Shown here: piece after piece, positions 57,195 to 64,000 of the stretch
Layout of the letters: each line of letters begins with the position of its first letter
Position numbering within the stretch: the first letter of the stretch is position 1
Assembly: GCA_902806575.1 (NCBI GenBank)
Contig: CADCXD010000010.1
Coordinates: 558,001 to 622,000 of the forward strand
Source of the DNA: Jackrogersella multiformis
Lineage: Eukaryota > Ascomycota > Sordariomycetes > Xylariales > Hypoxylaceae
Direction of reading: 5' to 3'
DNA length: 64,000 bases
Made by a program: the position numbers and the translations under genes
Notes under the pieces: generated by a model
Database searches by the model: none
What the model saw: the letters and a program-made list of their open reading frames with translations, nothing else
Told to the model about the DNA's origin: nothing

Positions 57195-60100
57195 TCAAAT
57201 ACGAACTGTGGCTTGGTCTCCCTTGCCCTTCTTGTTCTTCTTGGCCAGAAGCTGCGAGATCACGAAGTGGCTGACGTCTTCGTCTTGCCAGTAGCTCATG
57301 TGCGAGGCGATGGTGTTGATGGGGTTGAAGTCGAGCGCGCTCCTGCACGATTAAGCGACCTGTTAGCACATGTTGCTTGATTTCTATCTTACTGTCGAAC
57401 ACTTTCTACGGGAATGAAGGGGGAAAGAGGAATATTCACTTACTCCTGAATACTATAATCAACCCTACCGTTGCGGTTTAGGGAGCGCACCTTCGCCTCC
57501 TCCCTCCGCAGTTTTTGCGCCTTAAGTTCCTCGGCGGCCCACGCCTCGCCGAGTTCTTGGCCCTCTTCGGCACGGCTGGCGCTGTTCTTGTGGTCCTCGA
57601 CGCGCTTCTTCTGGAAGCGCGCGTACAGAGTCTCGAGCTCGTCGTCGATAAGCGTCGCGTCGTGGCCGTTGGAGTTTCCATCGGAACAGCTGGACGAGTT
57701 CTGACGGGCCAGCGCCTTCTTACGCGCGTCCGTCTTCTCGGATTGCGCGTTGATATCTATGACGCCGCCCCCGACGATATTTGTGCCGGCCCCTGGAGAT
57801 AAGCCTTGCGGATTATTGTTATTGTTAGCGGCGTTGAAGTTCGCTACATCCTGGTTGCTTAATCCGAGGCTGCGGTTGAGGATATTGCTGGCGATGCCGG
57901 CGCTGAAGCTAGACCATAGCCCGCTGACGCTCTGGCCGACCTTGACGCCAAGGCCTGATAGTCCTTGTGGTGCTACGGCACCGAAGATCCCTTTCTTGGT
58001 GTAGGGCAGTACTTGAGGTTTAAGGGCAGACATTGCCGGCGAGATGAGCGGTTCCAGGCGGTAGGAAATCGGATCGGATGGATGGAAGATGTTGAATAAC
58101 TGTCCCACCTGCGGTGACGATACAGAGAATGGATGACCCGTAATGGCTGAAAGACGCTGGTCGGTATCCATGGTAGAAGAGAGAAATGAATCTTCCACAT
58201 ATTCCGTATTAAGGGGGCTCTCGGATGGGGTTGCGTTGGCATTGCCTCGGGCCGCAACAGTTCGTCCCTTGAGCATCTGGAAGAGTCCGATGGGCGAGCC
58301 AAGGCAATAGAAATCTTCAACTTCAAACTCGAAGGCAAGATCTCGGAGGCTTTGGGGTTCTCGGGAGGGTTCAGATCGTTCTTGGGAGGGCCAGAAAGAA
58401 CGAAGCGGGTTGCGCAGGGTCTCTGTTGGCTTCGGCCTTTCTTTCTGTCTACAAAGGATGTCGAACATGATTGCAGAGCCCAATGAATGGCCGATGATGT
58501 GGACTTTGCCCTTGAATTCGGGATTGCGCTCCATGAATAACTTGTAAATTCTGTTGGACTCCTTTAGAACAATTTCAGCGATCTGCTCTCGGTAGGCACT
58601 TTGGTAGAGCAGAACGTCTAGCGCAAGGTCCGAGATAAGAGAGCGAGCAAACGCGACCCCTTCGATAGTGATGTCTTCTAGTGAAGGGTCTGAAGGATTA
58701 TTAGTGAACAGCTTAGGATATCAAACATCTCGAAAGGGGTACTCACACTCGTCCTCGTCATCTGCGACGTCGCCCAAGTCCGTCTCACCTTTCTTCTCTT
58801 TTCGTTTAGGGAAATCAAGCAGATGCCTCCAGCAGACGGGTAGAACTTGTATTTTACAATTTCCTGGGCCGTTTTCGCTTTCCCTATTGAGAGTTTTCAG
58901 ATCTGCCGAGTGCGTGTAGACTGCTTTGAAGGTCTTTCGTAGCATGTTAACATCATGTACGAAGTTGACGCTTTCCATCCTAGAATTGAGGGTTAGTACT
59001 TGACGATAAAAAAGTCTATTGGTGGCATCGTGAGTCCTTACCGAAGCCCCAAGAGTTGTCCAATGCCATGAGTGACTAGGACAAGATGTTCAATATCACG
59101 CCCTTGCGTCTCTCCATCCTGGCCATTATAATCGTCTTGAATTTCTTGTTCCTCACGTTTTCTGATCTGCTCTTCTTGCTTTTCTGGGTTTTCTGAATTT
59201 TCGATGAACGACGAAAACTCACGTTTTAGGCGATTCTCCTGGCGCTTAGCTTCTGTCATAGTTTCATCGTCATCGTCGCCTCGGTCTAGCGTATCGTCTG
59301 ATCGTGTGCTGGGGGGAGCAGACCTCCGCTTAAGGGCCTTTTCCTGCTTTTCATCTAATTTCTCCGGCGGCAAAGTAGCCGTTGTCGGTGTAGTTGGTAG
59401 TTTCCCATCTTTTGACTTTCCAGGTTCCGAATAGCCACGGACAAGCTTTACACCATTCATATATCCACCGCCACCAAATCTCTGGTATACCGTTGAGGTC
59501 ACCCAGGAAAAGACGCTCTCCGAGGATACCCAGGCTGTAGTCGAATCTTGATAAGTTGCTATGCTGTTCATATAGGTGCCGAAGAGACGATAGGTCTGTG
59601 GTTGATGCTGTACTGCAGGCTGGGAGGATTGGAGCTTGAGCGAATTGTCAGTTTGAGACTTGGCGACTGCTTTCAGATTTTCCGAGGACGCTTTCGGTGT
59701 TACGTCTTGCAGCCCAGAGTTACTGCGGGATCTGGTGGTAGGGTACGTCCAGGGTTTGATTTTCAGATATCCCTCCTCGAGCTGAGCCGCGAGATTCTCC
59801 TCACAGGGCCGCAACGTGGACCCTTCTTGATAGAACCATGTGCCACGGCGGACTTCATATATTGCGCCTAGCCAATATACCGGGGCCAATTCACGCTCTT
59901 CGATGTCGACATCGAATAAAAAGTCTTCATTGACCGGGATTCGCAGACCTCCTTGTAGTTTGCCATCTTCGTTGTCGATATTTGTATTAGGTTTATCCTC
60001 CGATGACACAGCCCTTCTACGCCGCGAGGTAGATCGCATCTGTGTGTTCGTAGAAGCTTTGCCTCGTTCGTCTTCGAGTTCCTCTAAGAGTTTCTGGTAT

Positions 60101-60617
60101 GCATTCTCGATCGACCTCGAATCGTTCTTGGAAAAGGCGACGAATTTTTTAGGCTGCGGCGTTGGTTTGGCATTGTCGTCCTCCTTCTTCTTCGTTTTTA
60201 GGAAGTTGGGTTTGCGTTTAGGAACCTATGGATACGAAATCAGTAAATTGGACAAGAAAATCAAGGCTGTCGAGATCAACTCACGTCAACTGCATGAAAC
60301 CACGAGACATTCAGGGGCGGACAGTCGATGGGATATTTCCTAAAGCTCTGACCGTAAAGGGTATTGGTGCTATGGTCGTCGGCTTTTCTAGCAGCTTCAG
60401 GAGCTGGTGTGACGATCTTTGGGGGAGGATCTTTCGGAGTCGGCGTAGTGCTACGGTTACCAATCCAGGGATTGATGGAATCGACGGCGCTTGCCAAGTA
60501 CGACTTTTCTACCTTCTTCGGTTCATTCTTCTCGATCTTCTCGATCTTCTCGTTGGGTACCGGTGAAGGTGAGGGTAAGGGTGCGGACGCGACAGCATCG
60601 TCGCTCCCCGGAGGCAT
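57195..60617 (-). CDS. DDL1: DDHD-domain phospholipase (PA-PLA1 family, Ddl1-like)
   Basis: Five exons, 60617-60285, 60225-59042, 58979-58747, 58689-57444 and 57342-57195, with introns of 59, 62, 57 and 101 bp, give 1047 residues. The family hydrolyses the sn-1 ester of phosphatidic acid and other phospholipids; yeast Ddl1 is mitochondrial. Residues near 220-260 (LAPVYWLGAIYEVRRGTWFY) form the WWE-like N-terminal module. VTHGIG and the lipase elbow GHSLGS (Ser near 652) lie in exons 2 and 4. The DDHD region includes FYCLGSPIGLFQMLKG, NIFHPSDPISYRLEPLI and, in the last exon, INTIASHMSYWQDEDVSHFV. The first ATG in frame is 60617, but the open frame extends upstream with a presequence-like composition. 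Confidence 0.9.
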
Positions 60618-61432
60618 CTTACTGCGGTGGGCAGAGGACCATCCGAGGATACCGCTCCTGGACGCACTGGAGAATTGGCTTGTTAAGGGTGGTAGAGATG
60701 ACGTGTAGACACCTCTACAGCTCCGCGAGACACAAATCAGCGAATTCGCCAACTTGTTGAGTGGTGAAAGGTAGTTATAGTTCTAGTTAGAACATAGGAA
60801 CCCGAGCTAAAGAAGAAGAAGAGGAAGAAGAAAGGCAATGCAAGATATCCGATATCCTATTATTATTATTAGGATCGATCATCCGGCCCGCTTGGCTATC
60901 GTCGGATAGGCAGGATTGGCGGTTTGATACACGTTTTCTTAGACTACCGGTATTAAAGGAGAGAAGTGTATGATGTTTACATCATCTGAGTACATTATCT
61001 GAGTAAGACAAACCTACATAGGAACAGAACATATGAATATTTGAATATGGATTTGAATATTTGGATATGTAGGGTATCACATGGTAACAGCTTCACCGTT
61101 AACAGGTAGGAATGGATCTTTTAATGTTGTCCTTGTCAGCCTTAAATTGCTAGGCTACGGCTAGTGTAGCTGGCTTTAAAAGAATAAGGAATAAGGAATA
61201 AGGTCCTTAATAAGCTATGACGACCACAAATTATAATGCTAGCGTCATAAGCTTCACGGCAGGCTGCATAAAAAGTTAATCCATGGATGCTACCTATTAC
61301 CTACACTCCAGACATATCCTGGCTGCCTGCCCAGGTGGTAGCTCAAAAGGTACCCACCCTAGGTACCTAGGTACATAGGTACCCTAGTACTCGCCCCTCC
61401 CGAGGTCTCTTCCCTTATCGGTTTATCAGTTC

Positions 61433-61464
61433 TAGAATGGTAGAATGGTAGAATGGTAGAATGG
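61433..61464. repeat. (TAGAATGG)4 tandem repeat
   Basis: Four exact octamers in tandem. Confidence 0.9.
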
Positions 61465-61724
61465 TGGGGCATAACCTCGACTATGTGATATGACTCTAAC
61501 CATATCTCAGGTATTATTAGCTTAACTTTTCAAGAAACCAAAAAAAAAACACACTCCAAACACTGAGAGCTTCTTTTCTCAATCTCATCTTCGGCATACA
61601 AATATCCATTAATACAACCCCTCTTGTACCAGTCAACTAACGCTGGTACTATTGTATGGGAATGAAGCCCTCATTACTGTCGGCATCAGGTTCGCGCAAC
61701 ATATTTCGCAGCTCTAGTTGACCT

Positions 61725-61749
61725 CCAGACCAGACCAGACCAGACCAGA
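61725..61749. repeat. (CCAGA)5 tandem repeat in RPC1 leader
   Basis: Five exact pentamers, followed by a diverged TCAGACC-type unit, about 60 bases before the RPC1 start codon. Confidence 0.85.
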
Positions 61750-61810
61750 TCAGACCCTACCCTTCTTGCGACTTGCGCATTTAGAAAATCAAAGAAAAAT
61801 ATCAAGGAAA

Positions 61811-64000
61811 ATGGCTACCGTCACAGATACCAGCACGGCCTTGCCGGTCAAGCACCAGGTCGTAGATAAGCTGCCGAAGAAGTTCAAGCAGATCAAATTC
61901 GGTATCCAGTCAAACCAGGACATCGTCAACCAAGCTGTCTTGGAGGTTTCTGACCGAACTATGTACGATGTCGGTAGGGGCAGAGAACCAATTGCCAATG
62001 GTCCGCTTGACAAGCGCCTAGTAAGTGATGGTTGATTTTACAATAATTCGCTTCAGCGAAATCACTAACATCATCGTTTCTAGGGAACCTCGAGCAAGAC
62101 TGGCATCTGTTCAACATGTGGCCTACGACTACAGGAGTGCACCGGTCACTTCGGCCACGTCCGATTACCGCTACCTGCATTTCACATAGGCTATATCAAG
62201 TTTACCATAACTATCTTGCAGAACATCTGCAAAGACTGCTCGCGTGTCCTACTAACTGAAGCCGAACAGCGAATGTACCTTAAAGAGCTGAGACGACCCT
62301 TCATTGATAATATGCGCCGCACTGCTATCTGCAAGAAGATCAACGAGCAGTGTAGAAAGGCGAAGAACTGCCCCTACTGCGGAGCGGTTAATGGTCAGAT
62401 AAGGAAGATTGGAGCTATGAAGCTTGTTCACGACAAATTTATTGCCTATAATAAGTCCACTTCGCAAAAGAAACAACCTCCGTCTAGTAAGATTGAGTTC
62501 GACAACTCATTTACGGAAGCCAGGAAGCATGTCCATGACCTTGATAAGCATCTGAGAAAGGCCTTTGAGGATCTGAATCCCCTGAGGGTTCTGAATCTGT
62601 TCAAACAAATTAACCCTACGGATTGCGAGTTACTCGGGCTCGATCCTTCAGAAGGACGACCGGAAATGTTTTTGTGGCAATACCTTCCCGCCCCGCCTGT
62701 GTGCATTCGACCGTCTGTTGCTCAAGAGGGTGCGAGTAATGAGGATGACCTGACAGCCCGCCTTAGTGACATAGTCTGGGCGTGTGGCCTCATCCGTTCA
62801 GCCCTGGAAAAAGGCACCGCTCTCCAGACAATCATGGAGCAGTGGGAATATCTGCAACTTCAAATTGCTCTCTACGTAAACAGCGATGTTCCTGGCTTGC
62901 AGAACAGCGGTGCGAGAACATCGAGAGGTGTCTGCCAACGTTTGAAAGGCAAGCAGGGGCGATTTCGTGGTAATTTATCCGGAAAGCGTGTTGACTTCTC
63001 TGGCCGAACTGTTATCTCGCCTGACCCAAATCTCGCCATCAACCAGGTTGCTGTACCGGAGCTAGTCGCCAAGAATCTCACATATCCCGAGAGAGTCCAT
63101 CGCGCAAACATTACCAAACTTAGACAATGCGTATTGAACGGTCCCTATGTACACCCAGGAGCTCAGGCGGTCCTGAAGCAGGATGGCGATCAGTCGTTTA
63201 AAATATCTCTAAGGTTTGCCGACAAGGAATCAGCCGCTCGGGATCTACGAGAAGGAGACATTGTCGAACGTCATCTCGAGGACAACGATATCGTCCTGTT
63301 CAATCGTCAGCCATCACTTCACAAGCTCAGTATCATGAGCCATTATGCTAAAATTCGACCCTGGAGAACTTTCCGTCTCAATGAATGTGTGTGCGGGCCT
63401 TACAATGCTGATTTTGACGGAGACGAGATGAATCTCCATGTGCCCCAAACAGAAGAGGCTCGTGCCGAGGCTATGACTCTCATGGGAGTCAAACATAACC
63501 TGGCAACACCAAAGAACGGAGAACCGATTATTGCGGCAACACAAGACTTTATTACTGCTGCATATCTGCTAAGCAGCAAAGACAATTTCTTTGACCGCAA
63601 GACTTTCACCTACATCGTCATGCAGATGATGGATGGTTTCACTAATATTGACCTGCCGCCCCCGGCTATCCTCGCCCCCAAGCGACTTTGGACCGGGAAA
63701 CAGATCTTTAGCATGCTTATGCGACCAAACAAGGCGTCACCAGTTAAAGTCAACCTTGATGCCAAGTGCAGAGAATACGTGGAACCGGAACCACCTGAAC
63801 CGGGCCAAAAAAGGAGAGCACCAGATATGTGTCCGAACGACGGATGGCTCGTTGTGAGAAACTCGGAAGTCATGTGCGGCAGGATGGACAAGTCCACGGT
63901 AGGGGCGGGGAAGAAAGAGTCCATATTCTATGTCATCCTGCGAGACTTCGGTCCTGATGAAGCGGTGACGGCAATGAACCGGTTGGCCAAGCTCTGCGCG
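61811..64000 (+). CDS. RPC1: RNA polymerase III largest subunit RPC1 (3' end outside window)
   Basis: Exon 1 is 61811-62020; a 63-bp intron (GTAAGT donor, CACTAAC branch) leads to exon 2 at 62084, open to the window end. 709 residues are visible, about half of the usual length of roughly 1450. The N-terminal zinc site is CSTCGLRLQECTGHFGHV, with further Cys pairs in CKDC and CPYC. The clamp and active-centre region reads KQGRFRGNLSGKRVDFSGR, then VLFNRQPSLHKLSIMSHYAK, then the catalytic NADFDGDEMN (511-520), whose three Asp residues hold the active-site Mg. IGYIKFTITILQNICK and GVKHNLATPKNGEPIIAATQ point to Pol III rather than Pol I or II. The enzyme makes tRNAs, 5S rRNA and other small RNAs. 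Confidence 0.95.

Larger units (their letters stand above)
60618..61810. other. Divergent promoter region, DDHD gene and RPC1
   Basis: 60618-60752 is open in the DDHD frame without an ATG. Further on are a TTATTATTATTA run near 60860, TACCTAGGTA palindromes at 61359-61385, a (TAGAATGG)4 repeat at 61433-61464 and a (CCAGA)5 repeat at 61725-61749 in the probable RPC1 leader. Confidence 0.5.

Overview
This window is nuclear DNA of a filamentous ascomycete, most likely a Sordariomycete. The evidence is short GT-AG introns (47 to 155 bp, with CTAAC/CTRAY branch points), proteins of filamentous-fungal type, and wide intergenic spacers rich in a TACCTAGGTA palindrome. No rRNA gene, intact tRNA, CRISPR array or intact transposon was seen. 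Gene models come from reading frames, splice signals and family knowledge; every spliced model below closes in frame.

Layout. 1-7.7 kb: the 3' part of MIC12, a low-complexity basic orphan, and a 1261-residue nuclear-type protein whose N-terminus reads by eye as an H2B-like half followed by an H2A-like half. 7.7-16.9 kb: a gene desert dense in the palindrome. 16.9-22.6 kb: an HPP-family membrane protein, a Dal5-like MFS transporter and an antibiotic-biosynthesis-monooxygenase (ABM) protein, possibly a small metabolic group. 22.6-27.9 kb: sparse, with one GC-rich coding remnant whose frame appears broken. 27.9-36.3 kb: an Air1/2-like zinc-knuckle protein, an Orm (ORMDL) regulator of sphingolipid synthesis, a small probable GPI protein and a class I O-methyltransferase. 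37.2-43.4 kb: four orphan genes, one with a frame break. 44-64 kb: conserved housekeeping genes, namely a Ubp3/USP10 deubiquitinase, a Sae2/CtIP/Ctp1 DNA-end-resection factor, a Gis2/Byr3/CNBP seven-zinc-knuckle protein, a DDHD phospholipase and the 5' part of RPC1, the largest RNA polymerase III subunit.

How the genes relate. There is no operon logic, as expected for a fungus. Several genes serve RNA and chromatin (Air-like, Gis2-like, RPC1, the histone-fold protein, the CtIP homologue) and several serve membrane lipids and mitochondria (MIC12, Orm, DDHD phospholipase). The strongest candidate for something undescribed is the histone-like doublet protein at 3.8-7.7 kb, which also carries four copies of a short DLxxFIRxxxPP motif in its C-terminal third.
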